DNA of 64,000 nucleotides, from NCBI GenBank assembly GCA_902562275.1, contig CACESS010000007.1:1-64000 (forward strand). The letters run 5' to 3'. Made by a program: the position numbers and the translations under genes. The notes beneath the pieces are model-generated. The model saw nothing but the letters and a program-made list of their open reading frames with translations. It ran no database searches and was not told where the DNA came from. Of this stretch, positions 28,830-40,115 are shown one piece after another. Positions within the stretch are counted from its first letter, which is position 1. Every line of letters begins with the position of its first letter. The DNA is from an uncultured Alphaproteobacteria bacterium (lineage in GTDB: Bacteria; Pseudomonadota; Alphaproteobacteria; HIMB59; GCA-002718135).

Positions 28830-29707
28830 TTTAGTCGATCCATTCCAAATTCTATCATTTTTATTAGTATAGGGTTTTGGCTTATTTTATCTTTATATTT
28901 TTTTATAAAAGTATTAACTTTATTATTACACAAATCAGTAACTTGTTTTTCACCAATTAATTTTAGTAAGGTGCTTTTGCCTTGCTCAACATCTTTGCCT
29001 GGTGTTTTTCCAATTTTTTTAAAAGTTCCAATTTCATCGATTAAGTCATCTGTAATTTGAAATATTAAACCAAATAACATTCCATAATCTTTGGCAAATT
29101 GAATATCTATTTTACTTTTATTTTTTAATATAAAAGGTGCACAAAAAGAGAATTCAAATAACTTACCAGTTTTTCTAGAATACATATCTAAAATTTTATT
29201 TTTAGTTAACTTTTTATTTTCATATTCTAAATCTAAAGCTTGACCAAGAGCTAATCCTTTATGCCCAATACACAAAGAAAGATAATTTATTAAATTTAAT
29301 CTAGAAATAACATTTTTATTTTTAAAATTTCCTGAGATCAATTCAAATGCCAAATCATGTAAAGCATCTCCTGCTAAAATTGCAGTAGCTTCATTAAATT
29401 TTTTATGAGTACTTAATTTACCTCTTCTATAATCATCATCATCCATTGATGGTAAATCATCATGAATTAAAGAGTAAGAGTGTATACATTCAATACAAGA
29501 GGCTATAATAAAGGCATCATTTGATGAGATTTTTGCTATTTTTGCAGACTCCATAACTAAAAATGGCCTTATTCTTTTTCCTCCATTCATAGAGCCATAA
29601 AAGATTGCATTTGATAAGTTTGATTTGTCTAGCTTATTTTTTAAAAGTTTTTTAAATTTAATATCAAACTTTCTTTTATTTGCATTTATTAACGTATTTA
29701 AGTTCAT
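28826..29707 (-). CDS. ispA: Polyprenyl (farnesyl/geranylgeranyl) diphosphate synthase
   Basis: Condenses IPP with allylic diphosphates, giving FPP or GGPP for quinones and cell-wall lipid carriers. The roughly 293 residues have GGKRIRPFLV, the first Asp-rich motif in HDDLPSMDDDDYRRG and the second in FQITDDLIDEIG, and the KGKSTLL-like segment EQGKSTLLKL of IspA. A TTG at 29716 would add three residues; the ATG at 29707 is preferred. The product chain length is not certain. It works downstream of ispG in the same pathway but is not linked to it. Confidence 0.93.
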   Translation of the reverse strand: MNLNTLINANKRKFDIKFKKLLKNKLDKSNLSNAIFYGSMNGGKRIRPFLVMESAKIAKISSNDAFIIASCIECIHSYSLIHDDLPSMDDDDYRRGKLSTHKKFNEATAILAGDALHDLAFELISGNFKNKNVISRLNLINYLSLCIGHKGLALGQALDLEYENKKLTKNKILDMYSRKTGKLFEFSFCAPFILKNKSKIDIQFAKDYGMLFGLIFQITDDLIDEIGTFKKIGKTPGKDVEQGKSTLLKLIGEKQVTDLCNNKVNTFIKKYKDKISQNPILIKMIEFGMDRLN

Positions 29708-29769
29708 AGATAACAATTTATATTTGTTTTAATTTCTAAATTATTTAATACAAATATGCGAATGTATTT

Positions 29770-30807
29770 ATGAGAATCGAAGAAGAAATTAAACTTGACT
29801 ACTCAGATGTCCTTTTTAGACCAAAGAGAAGTACTTTAAAAAGTAGGAAAGATGTTGATTTGAATAGAAAATATACTTTTAAGCACTCAAGGTCATCATG
29901 GAAAGGAATACCAATAATAGCCTCTAATATGGATGGCGTTGGTGAAATAGATGTTGCAAAAAAACTAAGTTCTCACAAACTAATGACTGCTTTAACAAAA
30001 CAGCATGATATTAATCAAATAGGAACTATTTATAAAAGAAATATTTTCTTTGACTCAATTGCTCTTAGCTGCGGCACAAGTAAAGATAGTTACAATAGGT
30101 TAAATTCAATTTTAAAAAAATATCCAAAATTTAAATTTATCTGTATTGATGTTGCAAATGGTTATTCAGAAAATTTTAGTAATTTTGTCTCAGAAGTAAG
30201 AAAAAAATATCCAAAAAAAACTATTATTGCAGGTAATGTTGTTACTGCAGATATGACTCAGGAATTAGTATTAAGTGGGGCGGATATTGTTAAAGTTGGT
30301 ATCGGTCCTGGAAGTGTATGCACCACTAGAATACAAACAGGAGTAGGGTATCCACAACTCAGTGCTGTAATAGAATGTGCTGACGCAGCACATGGATTAG
30401 GAGCGCATATTATCGCTGATGGAGGATGTACTTGTCCTGGTGATGTTGCAAAAGGATTTGGAGCTGGTGCAGACTTTGTCATGCTTGGCGGAATGTTAGC
30501 AGGTCATAAGGAAGGTGGTGGTGATATAATTGAAGAAAATGGAAGTAAGTTTATCGAGTTTTATGGATCAAGTTCTGAAGAAGCAAATGAGAAACATTAT
30601 GGTGGTCTTGCAAACTATAGATCATCTGAAGGTAAAAAAGTTAAAATACAAATGAAGAATTCGCTAGATAGTACAATTAGAGATATTCTTGGAGGTGTAC
30701 GAAGTAGTTGTACATACGTTGGCGCTTCATCATTGAAGCAGCTTAGTAAGTGTACTACTTTTGTAAGAGTAAATAATCAGTTTAATGACACTTTTGGAAA
30801 AGTGTAA
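29770..30807 (+). CDS. guaC: GMP reductase
   Basis: Converts GMP to IMP with NADPH. The 345-residue IMPDH/GMPR barrel starts with [13 protein letters not shown], has the phosphate loop and catalytic Cys in [14 protein letters not shown], then [17 protein letters not shown] and [16 protein letters not shown]. It lacks the CBS insertion of IMP dehydrogenase, and length and motifs match GuaC. It is divergent from ispA and meets the gamma-glutamyltransferase gene tail to tail with 1 bp between. Confidence 0.94.
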   Translation: MRIEEEIKLDYSDVLFRPKRSTLKSRKDVDLNRKYTFKHSRSSWKGIPIIASNMDGVGEIDVAKKLSSHKLMTALTKQHDINQIGTIYKRNIFFDSIALSCGTSKDSYNRLNSILKKYPKFKFICIDVANGYSENFSNFVSEVRKKYPKKTIIAGNVVTADMTQELVLSGADIVKVGIGPGSVCTTRIQTGVGYPQLSAVIECADAAHGLGAHIIADGGCTCPGDVAKGFGAGADFVMLGGMLAGHKEGGGDIIEENGSKFIEFYGSSSEEANEKHYGGLANYRSSEGKKVKIQMKNSLDSTIRDILGGVRSSCTYVGASSLKQLSKCTTFVRVNNQFNDTFGKV

Positions 30808-30808
30808 A

Positions 30809-32395
30809 TTAGTAACCTATCGCCATACCATCCTTTCGTGGATCTGACCCGCCAATAAGCACTCCATTTTTTCTATCTATTTTTATACATTGACCACCAC
30901 CAATAGCATTTTTATTTATTTTAATTTTATAACCAATATTTCGTAATTTTTTTACAATTTTATTATCTAATGAATTTTCAACATTTAAAATGCCATTAAG
31001 AGCAAATGCTCGAGGTAAATCCAAGCCTTCTTGTACTGTCATGTTATAGTCGATTATATTTTGAATCAAATGAGACTGACCAATTGGTTGATATTGCCCT
31101 CCCATAACTCCATAAGAATACAGTGTCTCATCATTCTTATTAGTTATTAGCCCAGGGATTATTGTATGAAGCGGTCTTTTATGACTATTAATTGAGTTGG
31201 GATGACCATCCTCTAATCTGAAATTTACACCTCTATTTTGAAAAAGAATTCCTGTTTTATTACTTGTAATTCCACTTCCGTAACCATGACAAATTGAATT
31301 AATAAAAGATACTGAATTCAAATCTCTATCTACAACACTTAAATATATTGTTTCAGGGTGAGAAGTTACATAACCTTTTTTTGAAGAATAAATTTTATTT
31401 TTATTTATTCTAGAACATAAAGAGCTTATATATTCATTACTTAAATAATCTTTTATATTTATATTATTAAAATTAGGATCACCAAATATTGTTTCCTTAA
31501 CCTCAAAACATATTTTTGAAATTTCAGCTTGAAGATGATATCTTTCAAAACTTGAAGGATGATATTTTTTGATATTTAATTTCTCAGTCATTGCCATCAT
31601 CATCAAGACAATTAATCCAGGACTATTCAGAGGGCATTGATGTATTTTTAAATTTCTATATGAATTTGTTATTGTTTTTGAAAATAACGTTTTTTGATTA
31701 TAGAAATCTTCTTCTGTATGCAGTCCTCCAAGTTTATTTAGTGTCTTAACCATGTCCTTAGTTATTTCACTTTGATAAAATCCTTTAATTTTATTTTTTG
31801 AGATGATTCTTAAAGTATTTGCTAAAGGAATATTCTTAAAAACCTCACCATAACTATAACTTAGATTTTTATTTAAAAATAATCTTTTAGAATTAGAATT
31901 TTTTTTAAGTTTTTTTTCATTTTCTTTCCATGCAATAGCTTCAACTTCATGAACAGGAAATCCTTTTCTAGCAAAATTTTCTGCACCATTTAAAACTTCA
32001 TTAAAATCAATTCTTCCAAATTTTTCATGCATAGAACACCATGCATGAACTGCTCCAGGAATAGTAACTGAATGTGGACTTGTTAAACCAATATTTTTTA
32101 TTTTATTATCTTTATAAAACTGTAAATTTGCTCTTTTAGGAGCAATTCCAGACCCGTTTACAGCAATTGGTTTCTTCCCATTCATCGAAATAATTGCAAA
32201 ACAATCCCCACCAATTCCAGTTGCGCTTGGACATACTACAGCTTGAACAGCTGAAGCTGCGATAGCAGCATCAACAGCATTTCCACCTTTTTGAAGTACA
32301 TTAATAGCCTCTATGGAACTTAATGGATTTGATGTTGCCACCATACCATTTTGAGCTAAAACATTAGATCTTCCTGGGTAAGATAACTTTCTCAT
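30809..32395 (-). CDS. Gamma-glutamyltransferase family protein
   Basis: An Ntn-hydrolase precursor of 528 residues, related to gamma-glutamyltranspeptidase and oxamate amidohydrolase. The N-terminal part has [20 protein letters not shown] and [10 protein letters not shown]. The chain would self-cleave before the Thr in [11 protein letters not shown] (about residue 350), releasing the small subunit with [11 protein letters not shown] and [15 protein letters not shown]. No signal peptide is seen, unlike exported GGTs, so a cytoplasmic amidohydrolase is more likely. It faces rpmJ across a 57-bp gap. Confidence 0.9.
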   Translation of the reverse strand: MRKLSYPGRSNVLAQNGMVATSNPLSSIEAINVLQKGGNAVDAAIAASAVQAVVCPSATGIGGDCFAIISMNGKKPIAVNGSGIAPKRANLQFYKDNKIKNIGLTSPHSVTIPGAVHAWCSMHEKFGRIDFNEVLNGAENFARKGFPVHEVEAIAWKENEKKLKKNSNSKRLFLNKNLSYSYGEVFKNIPLANTLRIISKNKIKGFYQSEITKDMVKTLNKLGGLHTEEDFYNQKTLFSKTITNSYRNLKIHQCPLNSPGLIVLMMMAMTEKLNIKKYHPSSFERYHLQAEISKICFEVKETIFGDPNFNNINIKDYLSNEYISSLCSRINKNKIYSSKKGYVTSHPETIYLSVVDRDLNSVSFINSICHGYGSGITSNKTGILFQNRGVNFRLEDGHPNSINSHKRPLHTIIPGLITNKNDETLYSYGVMGGQYQPIGQSHLIQNIIDYNMTVQEGLDLPRAFALNGILNVENSLDNKIVKKLRNIGYKIKINKNAIGGGQCIKIDRKNGVLIGGSDPRKDGMAIGY

Positions 32396-32416
32396 ATTAA
32401 TTCAGACAATATATGT

Positions 32417-32443
32417 TTGACAAAACAAATCACAGAATTTAAA
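32417..32443 (+). promoter_or_regulatory. Possible promoter for rpmJ
   Basis: A perfect TTGACA at 32417-32422 is followed after 15 bp by TTTAAA (32438-32443), a modest -10. It lies 9 bp before the rpmJ ATG, so the transcript would have almost no leader. Confidence 0.35.
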
Positions 32444-32452
32444 GCGCCTTTT

Positions 32453-32578
32453 ATGAAAGTTAAATGTTCATTAAAAACTGCCAAAACCAGAGATAAGGAT
32501 TGTAAAATAGTTCGTAGAAAAGGTAGGATTTATGTAATTAATAAGAAAAATCCCAGAATGAAAGCAAGACAGGGATAA
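32453..32578 (+). CDS. rpmJ: 50S ribosomal protein L36
   Basis: A 41-residue ribosomal protein. It begins [17 protein letters not shown] and contains the zinc-type Cys residues at 5 and 17, RRKGRIYVI, and the C-terminal [12 protein letters not shown]. The length and C-terminus match the longer alphaproteobacterial L36 form. It lies between divergent and convergent minus-strand genes, ends exactly before the trxB stop, and has a consensus -35 box 36 bp upstream. Confidence 0.95.
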   Translation: MKVKCSLKTAKTRDKDCKIVRRKGRIYVINKKNPRMKARQG

Positions 32579-33520
32579 TTAATTTTCTGCTATATATTTT
32601 TCAGCCTCTAAAGCAGCCATACAGCCCATACCAGCAGCAGTTACAGCCTGCCTATAAATTTTATCTTTTACATCACCTGCTGCAAAGACTCCCTTAATAC
32701 TTGTTTCAGTACTATCAGGTTTAGTAATTATATAATTTTCCTCGTCCATTTTTAACTTATCTATAAAAAGTGAAGTAGCGGGATCATGTCCTATAGCTAT
32801 AAAAGCACCATTTACATCTATAGTTGTTTTGATGCCGTCTAATGTGTTCTCTAAAATAATTTTTTTCAATGTATTTGGATTTTCTTCTCCAACGAACTCA
32901 GAAACCTTACTATTCCAAATTACTTCAATTTTTTTATTGTTAAATAATCTTTCTTGTAAAATTTTTTCAGCTCGTAAACTATCTCTTCTATGAATTAACA
33001 AAACCTTTGAAGCAAATTTAGTCAAAAACATTGCTTCCTCTACTGCACTATTACCTCCACCAATCACTGCTACTTGCTGATCTTTGAAGAAAAATCCATC
33101 GCAAGTTGCACAAGCTGATATACCAAATCCTTTAAATTTTTTTTCACTTTCCAAATTCAGCCATCTAGCCTGAGCGCCTGTTGCAATAATTATCGATTTG
33201 GAAACAAACTCTTTGCCTGACTCAGTTTTGGAAGTAAATGGATTCTTTTCGAAATCAACTGAAGTTATAATATCATTATGAAAGATAGTTCCTACTTTTA
33301 CTGCTTGTTCTTTCATTTGTTCCATAAGCCAAGGACCCTGAATTACATTTTCAAATCCTGGATAGTTTTCTACATCCGTAGTGATGGTTAGCTGACCTCC
33401 TGGTTCTAAACCTGAAACTAAATGCGGTTTTAAATTTGCTCTTGCTGCGTAGATTGCAGCAGTATAACCTGCTGGTCCAGAGCCAATAATTAAGACATCA
33501 TTTTCTATTTTTTCAGTCAT
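32579..33520 (-). CDS. trxB: Thioredoxin-disulfide reductase
   Basis: A flavoprotein that reduces thioredoxin with NADPH. The 313 residues have the FAD motif IIGSGPAGYTAAIYAARA, the redox-active CATC in SACATCDGFFF, the NADPH motif VIGGGNSAVEEAMFL with HRRDSLRA, and the C-terminal GVFAAGDVKDKIYRQAVTAAG. The length is normal. It lies 17 bp downstream of the 2-oxoglutarate oxygenase gene on the same strand, so cotranscription is possible. Confidence 0.97.
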   Translation of the reverse strand: MTEKIENDVLIIGSGPAGYTAAIYAARANLKPHLVSGLEPGGQLTITTDVENYPGFENVIQGPWLMEQMKEQAVKVGTIFHNDIITSVDFEKNPFTSKTESGKEFVSKSIIIATGAQARWLNLESEKKFKGFGISACATCDGFFFKDQQVAVIGGGNSAVEEAMFLTKFASKVLLIHRRDSLRAEKILQERLFNNKKIEVIWNSKVSEFVGEENPNTLKKIILENTLDGIKTTIDVNGAFIAIGHDPATSLFIDKLKMDEENYIITKPDSTETSIKGVFAAGDVKDKIYRQAVTAAGMGCMAALEAEKYIAEN

Positions 33521-33537
33521 ATAATTAAATTAATAAT

Positions 33538-34158
33538 TTAAGCACTTTTTTCAACTGGCCAATCTGTATTAAAAGTAACATAATTTATTTGAATACATCT
33601 TCTTTCTTTTTTGATTTCTTTTAATTCAAGTCCATGCCAAGTATCATCCCCTGAAGAAAAAAAATAACCACTATTATGAACATATTTAATTGTTTTAACT
33701 AATTTAAAATTTTTATCATATAGGTCGGTACCTAAATTTGACTCTTCATTATATGGGTTCGCCCAAACCATCATAGTCATTAATTTTTCTGAAATATCTT
33801 TGTGTGGTTTTAACCAAAATCCTTTTTTATCTCCAATTACTTCTAATCTGACGTATGAATTTGATAAATCTTTATCAATTATTTTTGATATTTTATTTAC
33901 CATTTCTTTGCTTTGTAAAGACTGAATTAATTGTGTTAGATATGGAAAATTTTGACAATTATTTTTTGTTATAAAAAGTCTTAATTTACCATCAACTCCC
34001 TGTCCTGTATGATCGGCAGCTCTTGTTCCATCGTACATTCTGTCTCCTGACGGAATATTACTATAGGAAATTTCATCTAATGCGCCTACTTCTAAACAAT
34101 TACTAAATACCCAGTGATTAAAGGGAAAATCTGCATGAGTTAAATTCTCAAGATTCAT
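33538..34158 (-). CDS. Putative 2-oxoglutarate/Fe(II)-dependent oxygenase
   Basis: A 206-residue protein with the facial-triad pattern of 2OG-Fe(II) oxygenases: H119-K-D121 in KPHKDISEK, the distal H175 in DTWHGLE and a candidate 2OG-binding Arg at 186-187, within alternating beta strands. Such enzymes hydroxylate small molecules, lipids or proteins; the substrate is unknown. Its start lies 11 bp inside the ELM1-family gene, so the two are coupled, and ELM1 overlaps greA. The family call is by motif and spacing only. Confidence 0.7.
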   Translation of the reverse strand: MNLENLTHADFPFNHWVFSNCLEVGALDEISYSNIPSGDRMYDGTRAADHTGQGVDGKLRLFITKNNCQNFPYLTQLIQSLQSKEMVNKISKIIDKDLSNSYVRLEVIGDKKGFWLKPHKDISEKLMTMMVWANPYNEESNLGTDLYDKNFKLVKTIKYVHNSGYFFSSGDDTWHGLELKEIKKERRCIQINYVTFNTDWPVEKSA

Positions 34159-35101
34159 TTTTCCTTTCTATAATTCTTTTTTTTATAATTCCAGCAATTC
34201 TTTTGCTTTCCTCTAGTTTCGTATATGTCCAATTTTCTAATTTATCTAAAGTATTAAAATCTCTTGTTATATTCATTTTTTTAAATTCTTCATGGAATCT
34301 TAGAAATCTTTTACTTTTTCTCTTCATTGGTAATTGATAAACATAAATTGGCTTACCAGATATACTTGCTTCAGAAATCATAGATGTTGAGTCAGAAGTA
34401 ACAATAAAATAACTGGAATTATAAATAGCAAATTCGTATGGATTCTTTCCTTCTCCAAGCCATAGTGTTGATATAGTGCTCAATTCTTTTTTCAAAATAT
34501 GTTTAATTTCTCTATTAGTTCTTCTCGAGGTAAGAACTAAAATTTCATTATTATGAGACTTTAATTTTTTTATTCTTTTACAAAGATCTAAAGTATTTTC
34601 TTTTGAAAAATTATAGTGATTATTTTCACCCCCTATAATAAATGTAACCAAATTTTTTGTATTAATTTCATAATGATTTTTCAAATTATTAAATTGTTTA
34701 AAATGATGTATTGCACCCAAAGAATTAATTATATTGTCTCCATATAAACCATCATGATTTGGAGCTATAACATAAGAAAAGTTTTTTGAAGAAATTTTTG
34801 GGTTTTGAATATGAATATTAATAATTTTTGGATATTTTTTTTTAAGATAGATTGATAGGTAAACACTTTTTCTTCCACAACTGATAACTAAATCAGGTAT
34901 TTCATCTATCGGTAACTTATTTTTAAATATCCAATTAAAAATAGGAAGTATCCCTGGCTGTAATTTATTCCAAGGAAAAATTATTTCAGTTTTAATTTCC
35001 TTTATATTTACACTCAATTCATTTGCCAGGCCTTTAGTCTGACTTATCATTCCTTGTGAACCATCAGTTAATGACCAAATTTTAGGATTGTCTATATTCA
35101 A
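34148..35101 (-). CDS. ELM1 / DUF1022 family protein
   Basis: A 317-residue protein of the ELM1 family, named for a plant mitochondrial fission factor and common in alphaproteobacteria. It has a GT-B glycosyltransferase-like look. Landmarks are WSLTDGSQGMISQTKGLANE at the N-terminus, DLVISCGRKSV, IIGGENNHYNFS and the C-terminal SDSTSMISEASISGKPIYVY, which resembles a nucleotide-sugar site. The start is TTG, overlapping the greA stop as TTGA (4 bp). The bacterial function is unproven; a role in envelope sugar assembly is inferred from the fold. Confidence 0.87.
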   Translation of the reverse strand: MNIDNPKIWSLTDGSQGMISQTKGLANELSVNIKEIKTEIIFPWNKLQPGILPIFNWIFKNKLPIDEIPDLVISCGRKSVYLSIYLKKKYPKIINIHIQNPKISSKNFSYVIAPNHDGLYGDNIINSLGAIHHFKQFNNLKNHYEINTKNLVTFIIGGENNHYNFSKENTLDLCKRIKKLKSHNNEILVLTSRRTNREIKHILKKELSTISTLWLGEGKNPYEFAIYNSSYFIVTSDSTSMISEASISGKPIYVYQLPMKRKSKRFLRFHEEFKKMNITRDFNTLDKLENWTYTKLEESKRIAGIIKKRIIERKNES

Positions 35102-35571
35102 ATGTATTTTATTGATAATATTGTATAACTTTTTAAACCTTTTGGACTATTAATTTCAACATTGTCTTCTAATGTTTTACCAATCAAGCCTCTCGCTAAA
35201 GGACTAGTAATTGAAAGTTTTTTATTTTCAATATCTGATTCATATTCCCCAACAATTTGATATTGTTGTTTTTCTCCACTTTCATCATCTTCTATTTCAA
35301 CTGTTGCACCAAATTTTATATCATCACCTTGAACAGTTTCAACATCTATTACCTCTGCTTTACTAATAGCACTCTCTAAATCTATAATTCTTCCTTCAAT
35401 TAAACTTTGTTGTTCTTTAGCATATTGATATTCTGCATTTTCAGATAAATCACCGTGGCTTCTAGCTTCGGCAATTGCTTCAATAATATTTGGTCTATCC
35501 TCAGAGGTTAATTTTTTTAATTCATTTTGTAATTTTTTATAACCCTCTGCAGTCATAGGAATTTTATTCAT
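35098..35571 (-). CDS. greA: Transcription elongation factor GreA
   Basis: Rescues backtracked RNA polymerase by stimulating transcript cleavage. The 157 residues show the N-terminal coiled coil (MTAEGYKKLQNELKKL, EARSHGDLSENAEYQYAKEQ with the acidic tip residues) and the C-terminal FKBP-like domain ending in SPLARGLIGKT. The length is normal. It overlaps the ELM1-family gene by 4 bp and follows carB after 40 bp, so carAB, greA, ELM1 and the oxygenase may be one unit. Confidence 0.97.
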   Translation of the reverse strand: MNKIPMTAEGYKKLQNELKKLTSEDRPNIIEAIAEARSHGDLSENAEYQYAKEQQSLIEGRIIDLESAISKAEVIDVETVQGDDIKFGATVEIEDDESGEKQQYQIVGEYESDIENKKLSITSPLARGLIGKTLEDNVEINSPKGLKSYTILSIKYI

Positions 35572-35611
35572 AAACTCATGATGATTTATTTATTTTTTAT
35601 AGTCAATAAAA

Positions 35612-38600
35612 TTAATTTATAGTTTGAAGACTTTTTATTGTGAATTCCTGAGTTTTCATATGTTCAATAGCATCTACAGCAACTTTTGCTCCAGCTATTG
35701 TCGTATAATATGGAATATTATACATTAATGATGTCCTTCTAATACTATAGCTATCTCTAATAGATGATTGAGTTTTTGTTGTATTAATTACTAGCTGAAT
35801 TTCATTATTAATTAATGAGTCAACTACATTAGGATTACCTTCTTTTACTTTATTTACTATTTTTGTCTTGATGTTATTAGAATTTAAGTATTCAGCAGTC
35901 CCTTTAGTTGCAAGTAGATTAAAATCTAATTCTTTTAACTTTTGTGCTATCTCAATAATGAACTTTTTATTATCATTATCTATTGAGATAAATACCGTAC
36001 CTTTAGATGGAAGAATATTACCACAGGCTATTTGGCTTTTTATATAGGAAGATAAAAAGGTTTCATCTATTCCCATAACTTCTCCTGTAGATTTCATTTC
36101 AGGACCTAATATTAGATCAACTCCATCAAATTTATTGAAAGGAAAAACAGATTCTTTCACATTAAAGTTTTTTAATTCATTAATTTTATAATCATTCAAA
36201 ATTGAATTAAGATTTTCCCCAACCATTACTTTTGCTGCAATTTTTGCAACTGGAATACCTTTTGATTTGGCCACAAATGGTACAGTTCTGCTGGCTCTTG
36301 GGTTTACTTCTAAAACATATATTTTTTTATCTTTAATTGCTAATTGAGTATTCATTAATCCAACAACATTAATTTCATTGGCAATTTTTGATACCCATTC
36401 AATTATTTTATTCTGGGTTTCTTTACTAACTGAGAATGGAGGTAAGGAACAAGCACTATCTCCAGAGTGAATTCCAGCTTCTTCGATGTGTTCCATAATT
36501 CCAGCTACATATATTTCTCCATTTTTATCTCTAATTATATCTACATCTATTTCTTTGGCATTCTCAAGATATTCATCAATTAAAATTACATTATTTGAAG
36601 AAACTTCAAGAGCTTCATTAGAAAATGATTCTAAATTATCTTTATCATATGCAATTTGCATGGCTCTTCCCCCAAGTACATATGAAGGTCTAACTAAAAC
36701 AGGATATCCAATTTCTTCTGCTTTTTCTAAAGTTTGAGCTACCGTATTTGCAAAAGCATTTTTTGGTTGAGTAATTTTTAGCTTCAATAATATTTCACTA
36801 AATCTATCTCTATCTTCAGCTAAATCTATTGCTTCAGTTGAAGTTCCTATAACTTTAATTCCAGCCTCTTCTATTTCTTTTGCAATTTTTAAAGGAGTCT
36901 GGCCTCCAAATTGAACTAACACACCAAGAACATTTCCATTACTTTTTTCTTTATTGTAAATTTCAATAACACTTTCAGCTGAAAGTGGTTCAAAATAAAG
37001 TCTATCAGCAGTATCGTAGTCAGTTGAAACTGTTTCTGGGTTACAATTTATCATTATTGTTTCAATGCCCTTTTCTTTCAATGCGTAAACAGCATGTACA
37101 CAGCAATAATCAAATTCAATGCCTTGACCTATTCTATTAGGACCACCTCCAAGAATTATTACTTTGTCTTTTGATGTAGGATTTGCTTCACAGAATTTAA
37201 TATTTTCAAAATCCCAATCGTAAGTAGAATAAAGATATGGAGTTTTAGAACTAAATTCACCTGCACAAGTATCTACAAGTCTGAAGACAGGATTAATATC
37301 GTTATTATTTCTAAATTTTCTTAATTCTTTTTCTTCAATAACTAATATTGATGAGATTTTACTATCTGAGAAGCCTATTTTCTTAGCATATAATATTATA
37401 TCTTTGTTGAGGCCTTTTTCTTCTAATATTTTTTCAAAATCAATTATAGTTTTAATTTGATATAAAAACCATTTATCATATTTTGTAGTTTGATTTATTT
37501 GATTAACTGTTAATCCAATCCTTAGGGCTTCTCCTACAACTAACAAGCGTTGAGAAGATTGTATTTTAAGTTCATTCAAAATTGTATTTTTATCATTTGA
37601 GCTAAGTTTTGGTTTATCAAAACCAGTCAGACCGTACTCAAGAGAATTAAACCCCTTTTGAATTGATTCATTAAATGATCTACCTATACTCATTGCCTCA
37701 CCAACTGATTTCATGGATGTTGTTAAGTCAGAATTAGCACCAGCAAATTTTTCAAAAGTAAATCTTGGAATTTTAGTTACAACATAATCAATTGTTGGTT
37801 CAAAACTTGCTGGTGTTGTCGTAGTAATATCATTTTCAAGTTCATCCAAAGTATAGCCTACAGCTAATTTCGCAGCAATTTTTGCTATTGGAAAACCTGT
37901 AGCTTTTGATGCTAATGCAGAAGATCTACTAACTCTTGGATTCATTTCAATTACATTAATTTCTCCATCTTCAGGATTTATTGCAAATTGAACATTTGAG
38001 CCGCCAGTATCTACACCTATTTTTCTGAGAACCTTAATGCTAGCATTCCTTAAAATTTGATATTCTTTATCAGTTAATGTTAAAGATGGAGCTACTGTAA
38101 TGCTATCTCCAGTATGAACACCCATTGGATCAACATTTTCAATTGAGCAAACAATAATACAATTATCTTTATTGTCTCTAACAACTTCCATCTCAAATTC
38201 TTTCCAACCTGAAACAGATTTTTCAATAAGTATCTGATTTGTTGGGCTAGCATTTAAACCCCTATTACATAAATCAATAAAACCCTCATCATCATAGGCA
38301 ACGCCACCTCCGGTGCCTCCAAGTGTAAAACTTGGTCTTATAACAAGAGGTAAATTTAATTCATTTTTTACCCTTTTTGACTCTTCAATAGTATTAACTA
38401 CGTAACTTTTAGGACAGCTTAGACCAATTTCTTTCATAGCATCTTTAAATTTTTGCCTATCCTCAGCTAATTCTATTGCTGTTGGATTTGCTCCAATCAT
38501 TTTCACTCCGTGTTTTTCAAGTATACGATTATTATAAAGTTCCATTGAAACATTTAAAGAAGTTTGCCCTCCCATAGTTGGGAGAAGAGCATCTGGTTTT

Positions 38601-38842
38601 TCGATTTCGATTATTTTTTCTACAAATTCTTTAGTTATAGGCTCAATATAAGTTTGATCAGCTAATTCTGGATCAGTCATTATTGTTGCTGGATTTGAAT
38701 TAATTAATACAATTTTATAACCTTCATCTTTGAGAGACTTACATGCCTGAGCACCCGAATAATCAAATTCACAAGCTTGACCAATTACTATAGGACCTGC
38801 ACCTACAATTAATATTTTATTTATATCAGTCCTTTTTGGCAT
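35612..38842 (-). CDS. carB: Carbamoyl-phosphate synthase, large subunit
   Basis: Makes carbamoyl phosphate from bicarbonate, ATP and ammonia delivered by CarA, feeding arginine and pyrimidines. The 1076 residues carry two ATP-grasp halves, each starting with a Rossmann-like segment ([19 protein letters not shown] and [19 protein letters not shown]), and a C-terminal allosteric MGS-like domain with TKGTAEYL. The frame stays open 28 codons upstream, but the ATG at 38842 (MPKRTDINK) is the conserved start; it overlaps carA by 17 bp. Confidence 0.98.
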   Translation of the reverse strand: MPKRTDINKILIVGAGPIVIGQACEFDYSGAQACKSLKDEGYKIVLINSNPATIMTDPELADQTYIEPITKEFVEKIIEIEKPDALLPTMGGQTSLNVSMELYNNRILEKHGVKMIGANPTAIELAEDRQKFKDAMKEIGLSCPKSYVVNTIEESKRVKNELNLPLVIRPSFTLGGTGGGVAYDDEGFIDLCNRGLNASPTNQILIEKSVSGWKEFEMEVVRDNKDNCIIVCSIENVDPMGVHTGDSITVAPSLTLTDKEYQILRNASIKVLRKIGVDTGGSNVQFAINPEDGEINVIEMNPRVSRSSALASKATGFPIAKIAAKLAVGYTLDELENDITTTTPASFEPTIDYVVTKIPRFTFEKFAGANSDLTTSMKSVGEAMSIGRSFNESIQKGFNSLEYGLTGFDKPKLSSNDKNTILNELKIQSSQRLLVVGEALRIGLTVNQINQTTKYDKWFLYQIKTIIDFEKILEEKGLNKDIILYAKKIGFSDSKISSILVIEEKELRKFRNNNDINPVFRLVDTCAGEFSSKTPYLYSTYDWDFENIKFCEANPTSKDKVIILGGGPNRIGQGIEFDYCCVHAVYALKEKGIETIMINCNPETVSTDYDTADRLYFEPLSAESVIEIYNKEKSNGNVLGVLVQFGGQTPLKIAKEIEEAGIKVIGTSTEAIDLAEDRDRFSEILLKLKITQPKNAFANTVAQTLEKAEEIGYPVLVRPSYVLGGRAMQIAYDKDNLESFSNEALEVSSNNVILIDEYLENAKEIDVDIIRDKNGEIYVAGIMEHIEEAGIHSGDSACSLPPFSVSKETQNKIIEWVSKIANEINVVGLMNTQLAIKDKKIYVLEVNPRASRTVPFVAKSKGIPVAKIAAKVMVGENLNSILNDYKINELKNFNVKESVFPFNKFDGVDLILGPEMKSTGEVMGIDETFLSSYIKSQIACGNILPSKGTVFISIDNDNKKFIIEIAQKLKELDFNLLATKGTAEYLNSNNIKTKIVNKVKEGNPNVVDSLINNEIQLVINTTKTQSSIRDSYSIRRTSLMYNIPYYTTIAGAKVAVDAIEHMKTQEFTIKSLQTIN

Positions 38843-39995
38843 TTTTCTCAATAACTTTATAAAATTCTTCAAACAAATAATGACTATCGTGTGGACCAGG
38901 TGATGCCTCTGGATGATATTGAACACTAAATACTGGCAAATGCTTATGTCTTAAACCTTCATTAGTTCCGTCAAATAATGAAACATGAGTTTCAATTATA
39001 TCTTTGCTAAAACTATCTCTATCAACCTCAAAACCATGATTTTGTGAAGTAATTTCAACAATGCCAGTTGTAAGATTTTTGACTGGATGGTTTGAACCTC
39101 TGTGACCCTGAAACATTTTTTTAGTCTTTGCATTTAATGCCAATCCCAAAATTTGATGTCCTAAACATATTCCAAATATTGGAATATTATCGTCAATTAA
39201 TTTCTTAATCACATCAACTATTTTACTACCTGTAGCGAAAGGATCACCAGGACCGTTTGATAAAAAAATTCCTGAGGGATTAGTTTTTATTATTTCTTCG
39301 TAGCTTGAAAACAAGTTTAATACAGTTGGCTTAAGATTAAATTCATTTAGGTTTCTTAAAATATTATTTTTGATTCCAAAGTCTAAACAAGTGACATTAT
39401 ATTTAAATTTACTTTTAATTGATTTATCACTTTTCCATATTCCTTTTTTCCAATTATAGTTTTGATCTGTCGATACTATTCCAGCCAAATCTAAATTTTG
39501 AAGACCTTTCCACTCATTAATTTGAGTTTTAAGTTTTTCAATTTTATTTTCACCTTCTCCAAAGTGAATAATTGCTGCCTTCCTAGCTCCCTCAACAGAT
39601 AATTTCTTAGTTAAGTATCTAGTGTCAATTCCAAAAATGCATGGAATATTGTTTTTTAAAAAATATGAATTTAAGTCATTTTCAGCTCTCCAATTTGAAT
39701 ACTCTGATAAAGGCTGGTTTATTACACAACCATCAGCGTAGACTTTTTTTGACTCTTGATCTTCTTGATTTGTACCTACAATTCCAACATGTGGAAAAGT
39801 AAATGTAATTATTTGTTTTGTATATGAGGGATCAGATAATGCTTCTTGATAGCCTGTTTGAGAAGTATTAAAACAAAGCTCACCTACGGCAGCCTTTTTC
39901 TCTCCCAGTCCATAACCCCATAAGATCTCACCATTTTCTAATACAAGAGCTGCAGTTTTATTGTGTATATGTGGTATTTTTTTTAAAACTTCCAT
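38826..39995 (-). CDS. carA: Carbamoyl-phosphate synthase, small (glutaminase) subunit
   Basis: Hydrolyses glutamine and passes ammonia to CarB. The 389 residues have the N-terminal CarA domain ([29 protein letters not shown]) and a class I amidotransferase domain with nucleophile Cys in GICLGHQ, preceded by SNGPGDP, and the His/Glu of YHPEASPG. The ATG at 39995 is chosen over an upstream TTG at 40013. It overlaps carB by 17 bp and diverges from yqeY across a gap of 120 bp. Confidence 0.97.
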   Translation of the reverse strand: MEVLKKIPHIHNKTAALVLENGEILWGYGLGEKKAAVGELCFNTSQTGYQEALSDPSYTKQIITFTFPHVGIVGTNQEDQESKKVYADGCVINQPLSEYSNWRAENDLNSYFLKNNIPCIFGIDTRYLTKKLSVEGARKAAIIHFGEGENKIEKLKTQINEWKGLQNLDLAGIVSTDQNYNWKKGIWKSDKSIKSKFKYNVTCLDFGIKNNILRNLNEFNLKPTVLNLFSSYEEIIKTNPSGIFLSNGPGDPFATGSKIVDVIKKLIDDNIPIFGICLGHQILGLALNAKTKKMFQGHRGSNHPVKNLTTGIVEITSQNHGFEVDRDSFSKDIIETHVSLFDGTNEGLRHKHLPVFSVQYHPEASPGPHDSHYLFEEFYKVIEKNAKKD

Positions 39996-40057
39996 TATAT
40001 TTTGATGAAGCAAAATGATAGTTAGTAGGCATTTATAACAATGTAGTCAAGGATTAG

Positions 40058-40085
40058 TTGAAATAAAAAAGAAGAATTATATTAT
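40058..40085 (+). promoter_or_regulatory. Putative promoter for yqeY-dnaG-rpoD
   Basis: TTGAAA (40058-40063), a 16-bp spacer and TATTAT (40080-40085) each match 5/6 of consensus. It lies 30 bp before the yqeY ATG and is the only good site in the gap shared with divergent carA. Confidence 0.45.
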
Positions 40086-40115
40086 TACATTAAATATATT
40101 AGAAAGTGAAAAAAT

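Noticed and set aside
38843-38926. N-terminal extension of CarB by 28 residues
   Set aside because: The conserved CarB start is MPKRTDINK at 38842; the extra residues lie inside carA and do not look like CarB.
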